Of a DNA stretch of 64,000 bases, positions 32,962 to 42,782 are shown piece after piece. Origin of the DNA: JANPCX01 sp046049865. GTDB taxonomy: Bacteria; Pseudomonadota; Gammaproteobacteria; Burkholderiales; Burkholderiaceae_C. Where the stretch lies: positions 1 to 64,000 of the forward strand of contig JBJOQO010000001.1 of NCBI GenBank assembly GCA_046049865.1. The letters are read 5' to 3'. Numbering within the stretch: position 1 is the stretch's first letter; each line of letters begins with the position of its first letter. Made by a program: the position numbers and the translations under genes. A model generated the notes under the pieces. That model saw nothing but the letters and a program-made list of their open reading frames with translations. It was not told where the DNA came from and searched no databases.

Positions 32962-33909
32962 ATGCCACGCCGCCTGCCCTCCCTCAATGCTTTGCGCACT
33001 TTCGAAGCCACGGCGCGGCTCGGGCGCATGACGGCAGCCGCTGACGAGTTGTGCGTCACGCACGGCGCGGTCAGTCGCCAGGTGCGTGCTTTGCAAGAAG
33101 AACTGGGCGTGGCCCTGTTTGAAGGCCCCAAACATGCACTGCGGCTCACGCCTGCAGGGCAGACGCTGCTGCCCATCCTGACGCAAGCGTTTGATCAGAT
33201 GGCCGCTGCCGTGACGGTGGTGTCGCACAGTGCCGAGCAGGTGCTCAATGTGTCGTGCCTGAGCACCTTCACCATGCGATGGTTGATTCCGCGTTTGCAT
33301 CGTTTTCATGAAACGCACCCGGGCATCGACGTGCGCTTGAGCACCACCTCACATGCGGTGCAGATTGAACGTGAACGCTACGACGTGGTGATCAATGTGG
33401 ATCAGCCCGAGGCCTCTGCTACATCAGCGGCTGCATCAGCGGTCTCGCAGCGTTCCACCTGCACGCTGCTGTTCGGCGAGTGGCTCGGGCCCGTGCTGTC
33501 GCCCGAATTGATGGTCAAACTCGCCCGTGGTGGCAGCAGCACTAGCAGCCGCCATCGCCTGGAGTTGTTACGCCAGTGCCCACGCCTGCAAACCCGCACA
33601 CGACCACGGGCCTGGCAAGAATGGGCTGCGGCTTGTCGCGCGAAATTGCCTGCCGTACCTCAACAGGAGTTCGCGCACTACACCTACACACTCGAAGCCG
33701 CTCTGGGTGGTTTGGGGTTGTGCGTTGCGCCTTGGCACTTGGTCGCGGCCGATGTGGCGAGCGGGCGGCTGCTTGCGCCGCTGGGTTTTGTGTCCACTGG
33801 TTTGCAATACACCGCACGTTGCCGTGCCGACCACACACAAGCGGCGCTTTTTTGCCAGTGGTTGCAGCAAGAAGCCGAGCACATGCCGGTGGCGCCTTCG
33901 GCGTCATAG
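32962..33909 (+). CDS. LysR-family transcriptional regulator (GcvA-like)
   Basis: The protein has 315 residues and starts MPRRLPSLNALRTFEATAR. The HTH includes MTAAADELCVTHGAVSRQVRALQEELGVALFE, the typical GcvA-type arrangement. The substrate domain follows (LSTFTMRWLIPRLHRFHETHPGI). It diverges from the tautomerase gene across 114 bases, the standard layout for a LysR regulator and its target. The effector is unknown. Confidence 0.9.
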   Translation: MPRRLPSLNALRTFEATARLGRMTAAADELCVTHGAVSRQVRALQEELGVALFEGPKHALRLTPAGQTLLPILTQAFDQMAAAVTVVSHSAEQVLNVSCLSTFTMRWLIPRLHRFHETHPGIDVRLSTTSHAVQIERERYDVVINVDQPEASATSAAASAVSQRSTCTLLFGEWLGPVLSPELMVKLARGGSSTSSRHRLELLRQCPRLQTRTRPRAWQEWAAACRAKLPAVPQQEFAHYTYTLEAALGGLGLCVAPWHLVAADVASGRLLAPLGFVSTGLQYTARCRADHTQAALFCQWLQQEAEHMPVAPSAS

Positions 33910-34160
33910 GGCGCCTGTGGCCGCAGGCCGCGCCGCCATTCACCAGCGGTTGCTGCCGGAACTAGGTTCAAACAAGGGGGTTTCATCCCCCCTAAAAACG
34001 AGGCTCTAACCACGCCTGCTAGGGATCGCCGAACAAGCGCACAAGAGAGACATTGGCCCCGTGTTTTCAACACGCGGGCGGGCTTTCGGGCAGCGGCCAC
34101 CGACACGCCTGCCTTGTTTGCTGCCTTGTACGTTCACTCTTATTCGATTGGAGATCCACC

Positions 34161-34559
34161 ATGACCACCATCACCGGCGCAAAACTTGAAATCGGCAGCA
34201 ATGCCAGCACGGGCACGTCCAACTGCACCGTGACCTGTCGCGTCACCTTCACCAAGTACGAACAAAACGAAATGAAAGAGGGCTTGAAGTTCGCCCTGCA
34301 CTGCGCCCTGTGGGGTGAGGACAATGGCCTGGGTGCGCTCATCAACCCAGACGATTTCATCTTCAGCTACGCGTCCAAACATTTCCCCGACGCCACCCCG
34401 ACCAGCCCCGAAGTGGCCACCTTCACCGCCACCCTGGGCACCAACTTGCTGAACGAAGACTTTGGCACCGACGAGGTGTATGGCCGCCTGCGCTTAAAGA
34501 ACCTGTACACCGGCAACGTGGTGACGGCCAAGACCAATGTGATCAAACGCAATTTCTGA
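34161..34559 (+). CDS. Small conserved hypothetical protein
   Basis: The protein has 132 residues from MTTITGAKLEIG. GGAG lies about 8 bases before the ATG. The composition suggests beta strands (NCTVTCRVTFTKYEQ, EVATFTATLGTNLL, VVTAKTNVI). There is no signal peptide, membrane segment or known domain. It is preceded by about 250 bases with two modest hairpins (33976-33992 and 34058-34078), so it is probably monocistronic. It converges with the chemoreceptor gene. I cannot assign a function. Confidence 0.6.
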   Translation: MTTITGAKLEIGSNASTGTSNCTVTCRVTFTKYEQNEMKEGLKFALHCALWGEDNGLGALINPDDFIFSYASKHFPDATPTSPEVATFTATLGTNLLNEDFGTDEVYGRLRLKNLYTGNVVTAKTNVIKRNF

Positions 34560-34571
34560 TCGCAACAGGGC

Positions 34572-36185
34572 CTAGCTCGCCGCCGTCTTGAACACCTGCA
34601 TGGCTTGCGTCAAACGAACGGTTTGTTCACGCAGGCTCTCAGCGGCGGCGGCGCTTTCTTCTACCAAAGCGGAGTTTTGCTGCGTCATCTGATCGAGTTG
34701 ACCAACAGCTTTGCTCACCTGTTCAATCGACGCGCTTTGGGCAGACGAGGCGCTGGCAATGCCCACCACAATGTCGGCGACTTCGCGAATGGCAAGCACG
34801 ACACGCTGCATGGTGTCGCCGGCCGCTTGCACCCGGCGCTCGCCTTGGCCTACTTGCTCCACCGAGGTGCCAATCAAACCGGCAATTTCCTTGGCTGCAC
34901 TGCCCGAACGCTGCGCCAGCACACGCACCTCGCCCGCCACCACCGCAAAACCCCTGCCTTGTTCGCCCGCACGGGCAGCTTCCACCGCCGCATTGAGCGC
35001 CAGGATGTTGGTTTGAAATGCAATGTCGTTGATGACGGCAATGATGTCGGTGATCTTGTCCGAGGCCTGCTTGATATCGGCCATGGTGCTGACCACCTCG
35101 CCCATCACGCGACCCCCGTCTTCAGCCACTTGGGTGGCGTCTTGCGCCAAGTTTTTAGCTTGGTTGGCAGACGCCGCGTTTTGCAACACGGTGTCGGTCA
35201 GGCGTGCCAAATTGGAGGCAGTTTCTTGCAAATTGCCCGCCTGGTGTTCGGTGCGCACACTCAGGTCTTGATTGCCCATGGCGATTTCGCTGGAGGCAGT
35301 GGAAATCTCTGAAATGCTGGCTTGCACACCCGAGACCGTGGCCTTCAAGCTGCTTTGCATGTTGCGCAGCGCCCCCAGCAGTGCCGCCATTTCATCGCGG
35401 CCGCGCACGTCGATGTGTTCGTGCAAACGCCCGTCGGCAATCCCTTGCGCCACACGAATGCCCTCTTTGAGCGGGGTGACCACACTCAAGGTGATGGCCC
35501 ACCCCAAGACTGCCGCCAAGGCCAAAGCCAACAACACAATGACAGAGCCCGCTTTGAGCAGGCTGCTGTATCGGGTGTCGAGTTGCGACTTGGCCGCATC
35601 GGCTTGTTGTGACACGGCTTGCACGATGTCATTCATGGCTGCATTGGCTGCGTCCACATCGGCGTTCACCGCACGCATCAAACGGTTGGCCGCCATCGGG
35701 TTGTCCAGTGCGCCCATTTCTACCTGGGTGGTGATGCCTGAAAAACGCGTTTGGTAGGCTTTGATCTTCTGCTTGATGCCATCTATTTGAGTCGCCGCTT
35801 CGTTGCCCGCCAGCATGTTGCTCAATGCTTGCAGGCCTTCGTCGAGTTGTTTTTGTTCGGCCAACCACAGGGCTTTGGCTTTTCCCACCGAGACGGTGTC
35901 GCCCAGAAACAAAATCACGTCTTTCTCAAAACCGCGACTGCGCGCCAGGTTCAAGCGCACCTGGGCCACTTGTTGCGACAAGCCCAAATTCGTGTCCACA
36001 AACGTCAAAGCCTGGGTGCGCGTGGAGGAAGTGCCCCAATAGCCCACTGCCGCGACCAGCAAAAAAAGCAACAAGATCACGCCAAGCACCAGGCCCAGGC
36101 GCTGAGCCATTCTCAAGCGTGTGAGCAAGGCCCACCAAGGGGCCGCAGGCGCATGGCGTGTAGACGAGTGGGATTTTTTCAACAT
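34572..36185 (-). CDS. Methyl-accepting chemotaxis protein (Tsr-like topology)
   Basis: The protein has 537 residues from MLKKSHSSTR; GGAG nine bases upstream sets the start. TM1 is at about residues 27-48 (LGLVLGVILLLFLLVAAVGYW). A four-helix periplasmic sensor of about 155 residues is followed by TM2 (SVIVLLALALAAVLGWAI) and a HAMP domain. The signalling tip contains FQTNILALNAAVEAARAGEQ and GRGFAVVAGEV. There is no C-terminal CheR-docking pentapeptide. It feeds the CheA/CheW array; the ligand is unknown. It ends 12 bases after the convergent hypothetical gene. Confidence 0.93.
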   Translation of the reverse strand: MLKKSHSSTRHAPAAPWWALLTRLRMAQRLGLVLGVILLLFLLVAAVGYWGTSSTRTQALTFVDTNLGLSQQVAQVRLNLARSRGFEKDVILFLGDTVSVGKAKALWLAEQKQLDEGLQALSNMLAGNEAATQIDGIKQKIKAYQTRFSGITTQVEMGALDNPMAANRLMRAVNADVDAANAAMNDIVQAVSQQADAAKSQLDTRYSSLLKAGSVIVLLALALAAVLGWAITLSVVTPLKEGIRVAQGIADGRLHEHIDVRGRDEMAALLGALRNMQSSLKATVSGVQASISEISTASSEIAMGNQDLSVRTEHQAGNLQETASNLARLTDTVLQNAASANQAKNLAQDATQVAEDGGRVMGEVVSTMADIKQASDKITDIIAVINDIAFQTNILALNAAVEAARAGEQGRGFAVVAGEVRVLAQRSGSAAKEIAGLIGTSVEQVGQGERRVQAAGDTMQRVVLAIREVADIVVGIASASSAQSASIEQVSKAVGQLDQMTQQNSALVEESAAAAESLREQTVRLTQAMQVFKTAAS

Positions 36186-36265
36186 GGTTGTTTGACTCCT
36201 GCTGGAACTTTTTTTTTTGAGCGCCTTGGCGAGATGTCTTCCTGTGACCGCCCGCAGTGCGCATG

Positions 36266-37147
36266 TCAATCGCTCGGCCAGACCTCGGCCAATGCCTTGC
36301 GGCAAGCCGCCACCAGCACGTCGTCGCGGCGCGTGGTTTTGAAGATGAAGGACAGCGGGCAGTCTTGCACCGTGCCCGGCCAAATGCAGACTTCACCGCG
36401 GCGCTGCGCTTCACGCGCCAAGTCGTCGCGCATGGTGGCCAGGCCCACCCCGGTGCGCACCAAACTCACCATCGAGGCTTCTTGGTCGGCTTCAATCACG
36501 GGCGTGACGCTCAACCCGCGTTCGGCAAACATGGTGCGCACCAACCGGTGTTGTGAGCTGTGGGCGGGCGTGCCGATCCAGGGCATGGCGGCCACAGCAG
36601 CCCAGTCTGCATGGGCCATTTTTTCGCTCCATTCGGGCGGTGCAATGACCACGTACTGCAAGGTGCGCATGGGCAGGCTGGTGACCTCAGGGTCCAGCAC
36701 GGGGCCGATGTAAAAGCCGCCGTCAATCTCACCCGAGCGCACGCGTTCCAGCACCCAACCGGAAATGCCGTGCTGCAGCCGCGCTTGCACCTTGGGGAAG
36801 TAGGCCAAGAGTGCGCCGAGGAAAGAGCCGAGCCGCAAGGTGTCGGGGTCAATCACGGTGCCAATCACCACATCACCCGCCACCTCACCGCGCAACACCC
36901 GCGCATGGTTGAGCAGCTCCATGGCATCGAACAACGTGCGTTCGGCCAGTGGAAACAAAGCACGTCCTTCGCTGGTCAGCACCATGCCGGTGGGTTGGCG
37001 CTCAAACAGCAGCACGCCGAGTTCTTGCTCCAGCGCTTTGACTTGTTTAGAGACCGCAGGCTGCGTGAGGTGCAACTGCTCTGCCGCACGCGTGAGGTGG
37101 CCCAAACGGGCCACGGCGAGGAAGGTGCGCAGTTGGTAGATTTCCAT
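36266..37147 (-). CDS. LysR-family transcriptional regulator
   Basis: The protein has 293 residues and starts MEIYQLRTFLAVARLGHLTRAAEQLHLTQ, a canonical LysR HTH (SQPAVSKQVK-type motif as TQPAVSKQVKALEQELG). The co-inducer domain shows GDVVIGTVIDP and VRTGVGLATM. It lies 11 bases after a branched-chain-amino-acid-type binding protein on the same strand, so they may be one transcript. Its targets may include that gene or the chemoreceptors on either side. Confidence 0.9.
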   Translation of the reverse strand: MEIYQLRTFLAVARLGHLTRAAEQLHLTQPAVSKQVKALEQELGVLLFERQPTGMVLTSEGRALFPLAERTLFDAMELLNHARVLRGEVAGDVVIGTVIDPDTLRLGSFLGALLAYFPKVQARLQHGISGWVLERVRSGEIDGGFYIGPVLDPEVTSLPMRTLQYVVIAPPEWSEKMAHADWAAVAAMPWIGTPAHSSQHRLVRTMFAERGLSVTPVIEADQEASMVSLVRTGVGLATMRDDLAREAQRRGEVCIWPGTVQDCPLSFIFKTTRRDDVLVAACRKALAEVWPSD

Positions 37148-37158
37148 GGTGTGCAGGT

Positions 37159-38328
37159 TCAGCCGACCAGCTTACCTTCACGGGTGAGCACCGTCAGGTC
37201 GGTGTAGCGCATGCCATTGCGGGTGCGCGGATCGATTTGCATGCGCAAGCCACCGAGGTCCATGGCGGGCAGGTTGATCAGTGCGTTGCTGACCTGCACG
37301 TCGCTCGGTGAATCGGGCGCACGTTTGAGGGCTTCCACCAAAACCCGCGCATAAACATAACCCTCCAAACTGAAGTAATTGGGTTCGGGCGCGTTTGGCA
37401 GTTTCGCCAAGGCGCGGCGGTAGTCGCGCACCAGGTTGGTTTTTTCCGAATAGGGAAAGGGATAAACCTGAGAAAAGCCAATACCAGAAGCGACCTCTAC
37501 ACCGCAGCGTTTCACCACGGCAGCCGGATCAACCACCGACATGCAAAACACGCGGCTGGCCGTGTTCAGAGGACGGAAGGCTTTGATGAAGGCATACACC
37601 GGATCGCCCACCGCCACGAGGATCACCGCTTTTGCACCCACCGCAGCGAGTTGTTTGGCGGCGTCGCTCAAAGAGGCATCTACTTTGGCCGGGGTTTTGT
37701 CATAGGCTACTTTGGCAAGCAGTTTGCTGCTATTGGCCGTTGCCGCTTGTTCAATGGCCGCGAGGCCCGTGCGACCAAACGCATCATCCACATAGAGCAC
37801 GGCGACGCTGTCCAGCGCCATGCGCTGCACTTGGCCCACCAGCTCTGAGAGTTCACGTTCATAGGAGGTGCGCAAATTCAGCACGCCTGCCGCACCTTGA
37901 ACTTCTTTGGCCCCTGTCAGCGTGCCCACCAAGGTGATGCCTTGTTTGACCAGCACATCGGACTTGATCACGGCGAGCGTATTGGCGGTGCCTCGGTAGG
38001 CAATCAACGCGACAGGCCGATCCTGTGCGATCAACTCTTGCGTGAGTTTGACCGTCTCCTCGGGCAGGTAACGGTCGTCCTTGCTGATCAAACGCAGCGC
38101 TTGGCCGCGAATGCCTCCGCTGCTGTTCACCGCCAGAAAACACGCCTCGACGCCGGCTTTGAGGCCCTGCCCCAAATCGGCCCCGTTGCTGCCGGACAGC
38201 GACGCCACTTGGCCCACCACGTGTTCTTTACCCGCAGCGGAGCTGCCTGTGGCCCAAGGTGCCAGTGCCAACCCTGTGAAGCCCCCAAGCAGGTGGCGGC
38301 GGGTTAGCCGTGTTTGACGTGTTGTCAT
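37159..38328 (-). CDS. Periplasmic binding protein, branched-chain amino acid type (Peripla_BP_6)
   Basis: The protein has 389 residues. The N-terminus TRRHLLGGFTGLALAPWATG looks like a Tat signal. The mature domain opens VVGQVASLSGSNGADLGQGLKAGVEACFLAVN, typical of LivJ/ABC_sub_bind proteins. No permease or ATPase gene accompanies it. It may therefore serve a transporter encoded elsewhere or present a ligand to the chemoreceptors flanking this locus (34572 and 38420); both ideas are inference. Confidence 0.87.
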   Translation of the reverse strand: MTTRQTRLTRRHLLGGFTGLALAPWATGSSAAGKEHVVGQVASLSGSNGADLGQGLKAGVEACFLAVNSSGGIRGQALRLISKDDRYLPEETVKLTQELIAQDRPVALIAYRGTANTLAVIKSDVLVKQGITLVGTLTGAKEVQGAAGVLNLRTSYERELSELVGQVQRMALDSVAVLYVDDAFGRTGLAAIEQAATANSSKLLAKVAYDKTPAKVDASLSDAAKQLAAVGAKAVILVAVGDPVYAFIKAFRPLNTASRVFCMSVVDPAAVVKRCGVEVASGIGFSQVYPFPYSEKTNLVRDYRRALAKLPNAPEPNYFSLEGYVYARVLVEALKRAPDSPSDVQVSNALINLPAMDLGGLRMQIDPRTRNGMRYTDLTVLTREGKLVG

Positions 38329-38419
38329 CGTTTGTCTCCGAATGAATGGTCATGAAGACCCAGTACGTTTTATCAGCAGGCAGGCTCTTCTTTGTAGCCT
38401 TCTCAAAAAAAAACGGTTT

Positions 38420-39868
38420 TCAAAGTCGGCTGGCGTCTACTCCAAATCGCATCGCACCCCAGTGTTTTCCGCCCAGCCTGATTGGAAAGGACAGATCCGA
38501 GACCACATCGCCGTTGTCGCGCAGGTAGGTCACCAGCAGGTAACGATCGGTGCGGTTTTTCACAGCCCTTTGCGAGGCCGCGTCCACCATCTTGCGTTTG
38601 TCGCGGCTGTGTTTGAGGTCATGTTCATAGTCTCCCGTGGGCGGCTGCGAGTAAATGGCGTTGTGGGCTGGCACATAACCATTCACGTCCAGGGCATTGC
38701 AATAGAACAAGATGCCAATATCAGCCACGATGTGGTCGTAAAACGGCGTCATGACCCGCGCAAACTCGGTGTCGTAGCGGGTTTTGTATTTGGGCGGGTT
38801 GGTGTGGGCAACGTCTTGGTACTGGAGGTCAAAAACATCCACGCCACGCGACTGCAACTTTGCCATCTTCTCTAGTGCCTGCTGGTGGTGGCGCGTGGCC
38901 TTTTGGATGACAGCGTCGAGTTTGTCGCCAATGGCCACATTGACGGCGGTGGACTGCAAAGACTCGGCCCGGTCTGACAACAACACCACCTCCAGCACCG
39001 CCGCTTCGCTGTCGGCATCTATTTGCTGGCTCAGCAAGCCAATCTGATTCACGATGGCGCTGGACTCCTGTGCGGCTGCGGCCACGCCTTGGACCGAATG
39101 GCTGATCGCGGCCGCTGCACGCTGGATGGCTTCAAAATGCGCCACCTGTTGCGCCACATTGCCAGCCACCTGTGTGACGGCATGGTCAGCCTCGTGCACA
39201 CCTTGCAGCATATGGACCATTTTTTGGTTGGTGCTGGCCATGGCCTTGAGTACCTGGATCACCGTTCCATCAATGGATTGCACCGATTGGTTGACTTGCT
39301 CGGCCAGCTTTTTGACCTCGCTCGCCACCACTGAAAATCCGCGTCCCGCCTCACCCGCCCGAGCCGCTTCTATGGATGCGTTCACCGACAACAAACTGGT
39401 TTGCCGTGCCACGTCAGAAATCAGCCGCATCACCTCTTCAATTTTTTGGGTTTGATGTTGCAGGTTATGGATTTCCGAGGCCACACCATCGATCTCGGTT
39501 CTGAGCTCGCGCATGGAACTGGACGTGGTGGTGAGTTGCTCAGAAGTCGCTTGGCTGGTTTGCAAATGCTCGGTGCTCAAGCGGGGAATGAGCTTGCTTT
39601 GATTCAACACGCCATCGATCAACGCAGACGCGTGGCGCTGGTGCTCAGCCACTGCTTGCGACAAGGCAGTTTGCTGTTTGGCTGACTCAGCTGTGGCGCG
39701 TATCGATTTGACCAAAAGGGCGCACTTGACCGCCATCCAAATGGCAGCCGCCCGCACCAAACCGATCACACGCTTGAGATCGCCGCCAAAACCGAGCCGA
39801 CTCCAAAATGCCGCCCAGCCGCCTGCACCGATGCGGTCGACTCTTGCGGATGGAACGGTTGGCTTCAT
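38420..39868 (-). CDS. Methyl-accepting chemotaxis protein with C-terminal sensor-like domain
   Basis: The protein has about 482 residues from MKPTVPSARV. One weak hydrophobic stretch near residue 40 makes it cytoplasmic or weakly anchored. The signalling core is in the middle (DVARQTSLLSVNASIEAARAG, then GRGFSVVASEVKKLAEQV). The C-terminal 140 residues (YDTEFARVMTPFYDHIV, YCNALDVNGYVPAHN, then SFPIRLGGKHWGAMRFG) resemble a cache/PAS-like sensor placed after the signalling domain. The order is inverted from classical receptors. The start at 39922 is possible but overlaps pyk. Confidence 0.85.
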   Translation of the reverse strand: MKPTVPSARVDRIGAGGWAAFWSRLGFGGDLKRVIGLVRAAAIWMAVKCALLVKSIRATAESAKQQTALSQAVAEHQRHASALIDGVLNQSKLIPRLSTEHLQTSQATSEQLTTTSSSMRELRTEIDGVASEIHNLQHQTQKIEEVMRLISDVARQTSLLSVNASIEAARAGEAGRGFSVVASEVKKLAEQVNQSVQSIDGTVIQVLKAMASTNQKMVHMLQGVHEADHAVTQVAGNVAQQVAHFEAIQRAAAAISHSVQGVAAAAQESSAIVNQIGLLSQQIDADSEAAVLEVVLLSDRAESLQSTAVNVAIGDKLDAVIQKATRHHQQALEKMAKLQSRGVDVFDLQYQDVAHTNPPKYKTRYDTEFARVMTPFYDHIVADIGILFYCNALDVNGYVPAHNAIYSQPPTGDYEHDLKHSRDKRKMVDAASQRAVKNRTDRYLLVTYLRDNGDVVSDLSFPIRLGGKHWGAMRFGVDASRL

Positions 39869-39896
39869 GTCTGTGAGGTGGGCGGCGGACAGCGCC

Positions 39897-41456
39897 TCAA
39901 CCCGATTCGCCGGGGGCAGCAAAGTACGCTTTGCGCAGCACGACGGACGGATTGGCTACCGACTCCTGCGCCACCAGCGGTGTGACCAAACGCAGCATGT
40001 TGGTGGCCCCTGGGGTACCAAAGGGCATGCCAGCAACGATGGCGATGGCGCGGTCGGGTGTGTCGGGGCAGAGTTTGTTCACCGCACCGGTCGCCAAAGC
40101 CACCATGTCGTCTACATCGGCTGCATCACGCGACACCACCGGCCGCACGCCCCACACCAAGGCCAATCGGCGGGCGGTGCCGGGATTGGGCGTGAGACCG
40201 ATCAAGGGGGTGCGAGGCCGCTCATGGGCCACGCGAAGCGCACTGGCACCGGAGGAGGTGTAGGTGACCGTGGCCGAGAGTGGCACGGTTTGCGCCACCA
40301 CGCGCACCGCCGCACCTATTGCATCGGTGGCGTTGGCTTGGGTGCGGGCCGTCACTGAGGCCATCAGGCGCTGTTGGCGCGGGTCGCTTTCAACCCGTTC
40401 AATGATGCGGGCCATCATGCTCACCGCTTCAATGGGATAACGGCCCGAGGCCGATTCAGCCGACAGCATCACCGCGTCCACGCCGTCGTAAACAGCGGTG
40501 GCCACGTCGGACGCTTCGGCCCGTGTGGGCGACGGGCTTTCAATCATGGATTCGAGCATTTGTGTGGCGACGATGACGGGTTTGCCCATCTCACGCGCCA
40601 GTTGTGCGATGCGGCGCTGCACGCCGGGCACGTCTTCGGGGGGAAGCTCCACGCCCAGGTCGCCACGCGCAATCATGACTGCGTCGGACGCTTCCAGAAT
40701 CGCTTCCAGGTGCTCCACCGCCGAGGGCTTTTCAATTTTGGAGATGAGTCCGGCGCGGCCTTGCACCAAGTCGCGCAGTTGCAGCACATCGGCAGCGGTT
40801 TGCACAAAACTCAGGGCAATCCAATCGACACCCAGGGCCAAACCAAAAGCAAGGTCTTCCAGGTCTTTCGGCGTGAGAGCTGGCATGGGCAACACGGTGT
40901 CGGGCAGGTTCAGGCCTTTGCGCTCTTGCAAGCGGCCTGCCACCTCGCTGCGCACACGAACGCGGGGGGCCGCTTGTTCACCGGAGGTGGCAAGCACAGT
41001 GAAACGCAGTTTTCCGTCGTCCACCAAAAGTTGGTGGCCCACGGCCAGCGAGCGAATCACTTCCTCATGCGGCACCGGCACCGGGTCGTTGACGTGGCCT
41101 TGTTGGGTGCCAAACACCAAGTCGAACTCGCTGCCCTCTTGAAGCTCCATGGGCGCAGCCAGGCGACCCACGCGCAGCTTGGGGCCTTGCAGGTCGAGCA
41201 AAGCACCCAAGGGACGGTCCACTTCTTTTTCGGCGTCACGCACCCACGACAAGCGCTGCTGGTGGTCGGCATGGCTGCCGTGGCTGAAATTGAGGCGGAA
41301 CACGTCCACACCAGCGCGGGCCAAGGCCACCACATCGGCCAGGCCGTGGCTGGCGGGGCCCAGGGTGGCCACAATTTTGGTGCCACGCCAGGGTCGCGGT
41401 GGCTGGCGTTGAGTCATGTCTTTCAATGGCGGCACAGCAGCGTGAAGGGTCAGCAT
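39897..41456 (-). CDS. pyk: Pyruvate kinase
   Basis: The protein has 519 residues. Signatures are RGTKIVATLGPAS, VDVFRLNFSHGSHADH, the active-site block GLISKIEKPSAVEHLEAIL and MIARGDLGVELP, and TRAEASDVATAVYDGVDAVMLSAESA. It converts PEP and ADP to pyruvate and ATP. ATG 41456 with GAGGTGA just upstream is favoured; Met14 at 41417 is an alternative. It follows the glycerate kinase gene after nine bases, so this copy is tied to the glycerate operon. Confidence 0.96.
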   Translation of the reverse strand: MLTLHAAVPPLKDMTQRQPPRPWRGTKIVATLGPASHGLADVVALARAGVDVFRLNFSHGSHADHQQRLSWVRDAEKEVDRPLGALLDLQGPKLRVGRLAAPMELQEGSEFDLVFGTQQGHVNDPVPVPHEEVIRSLAVGHQLLVDDGKLRFTVLATSGEQAAPRVRVRSEVAGRLQERKGLNLPDTVLPMPALTPKDLEDLAFGLALGVDWIALSFVQTAADVLQLRDLVQGRAGLISKIEKPSAVEHLEAILEASDAVMIARGDLGVELPPEDVPGVQRRIAQLAREMGKPVIVATQMLESMIESPSPTRAEASDVATAVYDGVDAVMLSAESASGRYPIEAVSMMARIIERVESDPRQQRLMASVTARTQANATDAIGAAVRVVAQTVPLSATVTYTSSGASALRVAHERPRTPLIGLTPNPGTARRLALVWGVRPVVSRDAADVDDMVALATGAVNKLCPDTPDRAIAIVAGMPFGTPGATNMLRLVTPLVAQESVANPSVVLRKAYFAAPGESG

Positions 41457-41465
41457 GGGGTCACC

Positions 41466-42737
41466 TCAGGTGATGAGCAAAGCGCGGAAGTCGTTGACAT
41501 TCGTGCGGGTAGGGCCCGTGGTGATGAGGTCACCCAAGGCGGAAAGAAAGGCATAGGCATCGTTGTTGTCGAGCAAGGCCTGGGGGTTGAGCCCCAGCTT
41601 GCCTGCGCGGCGCAAAGAGTTGGGGTCGATGAGGCCACCAGCGTTGTCTTCCACGCCGTCGATGCCGTCGGTATCGCAGGCAATGGCGTGTATGCCCTCT
41701 TGCCCTTGTAAGGCCAGCGACAACAAAAATTCGCTGTTGCGCCCACCTCGGCCATTACCCTTGACGGTGACGGTGGTCTCGCCGCCGGAGATCATGATCC
41801 GTGGCCGCCCACCGGGGGCACCGGCTTCGCGCAAGCCCTTGGCCATGGCGGCTTGTGCGGCTGCAACCTCACGCGACTCGCCTTCCACCGCGCCGCCCAA
41901 GTTGATGACGGCCAAACGTTGGCGCTGCGCTTCCGCCACAGCCGCATTCAGGGCCAGTTCGGCCGTGGCAATCACTTGCACATGGCGTGGCCCGTCGCTG
42001 CGTTTTTGCGTGGCGGGTGGGCGGCGCAGTACCTCCAGCACCGCAGGCGAGACCTCAATTCGGTGGCGCTGCAACACCGCCAGCGCCTCCAAGGGGCTGC
42101 TGTGGTCGGCCAGGGTGGGGCCAGAAGCCACCACCGCAGGGTCGTCACCCGGCACATCCGACACCACCAAGGTGTGCACCGCTGCTGCACCGCAAGCCTG
42201 CGCCAAACGGCCGCCTTTGATGCGGGACAGGTGGCGGCGCACCATGTTCATGTCGCTGATGTGAGCGCCGCTGCGCAGCAAGGCCACGTTCACGGCTCGC
42301 AGCTCCGTCATCGACAAACCTTCGGCAGGCAAGGTGATCAGGGACGAGCCACCGCCCGACACCAAGGCCAGCACCAAATCGTCCGGCCCCATCTCTCGGG
42401 CCATGGCGAGCATTTGTTCGGCTGCATCTGCTCCGGCCTCATCGGGCACCGGGTGGCCAGACTCCACAATCTTGATGCGCTCGCAGCGTTCCCCGTGGCC
42501 ATAACGCGTGACCACCAAACCCGACAACGGCCCGTCCCACGCCGCCTCCACGGCTCGGGCCATCCGGGCTGATGCTTTGCCCGCGCCCAGAACCAAGGTA
42601 CGGCCCTTGGGACGCGGTGGCAAAAATGCCGGCACGCAGTGCAGGGGATCCACAGCGGTCAAGGCCGTGTCAAACAAGGAGCGCAACAAGACGCGTGGCG
42701 CCATCTCCATGGGATCGGCTTTAGGCAAGGCACTCAT
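41466..42737 (-). CDS. ttuD: Glycerate 2-kinase (TtuD/GckA, MOFRL family)
   Basis: The protein has 423 residues. The N-terminal glycerate-kinase domain has VLGAGKASARMARAVE and LVLALVSGGGSSLITLP. The C-terminal MOFRL domain has PRIMISGGETTVTVKGNGRGGRNSEF and DTDGIDG. The family phosphorylates D-glycerate to 2-phosphoglycerate; older annotations call it hydroxypyruvate reductase TtuD. CGGAG precedes ATG 42737. It lies between the TRAP genes and pyk, so imported glycerate can pass through enolase (encoded elsewhere) to pyruvate. Confidence 0.93.
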   Translation of the reverse strand: MSALPKADPMEMAPRVLLRSLFDTALTAVDPLHCVPAFLPPRPKGRTLVLGAGKASARMARAVEAAWDGPLSGLVVTRYGHGERCERIKIVESGHPVPDEAGADAAEQMLAMAREMGPDDLVLALVSGGGSSLITLPAEGLSMTELRAVNVALLRSGAHISDMNMVRRHLSRIKGGRLAQACGAAAVHTLVVSDVPGDDPAVVASGPTLADHSSPLEALAVLQRHRIEVSPAVLEVLRRPPATQKRSDGPRHVQVIATAELALNAAVAEAQRQRLAVINLGGAVEGESREVAAAQAAMAKGLREAGAPGGRPRIMISGGETTVTVKGNGRGGRNSEFLLSLALQGQEGIHAIACDTDGIDGVEDNAGGLIDPNSLRRAGKLGLNPQALLDNNDAYAFLSALGDLITTGPTRTNVNDFRALLIT

Positions 42738-42782
42738 GACATCACTCCGAGGGCAAGTTCAATTTGTCAGGGGTGGCTGGGT

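Noticed and set aside
40374..41711. 445-codon open frame opposite pyk and the glycerate kinase gene
   Set aside because: It spans two real genes and their junction on the other strand; the translation has no domain.
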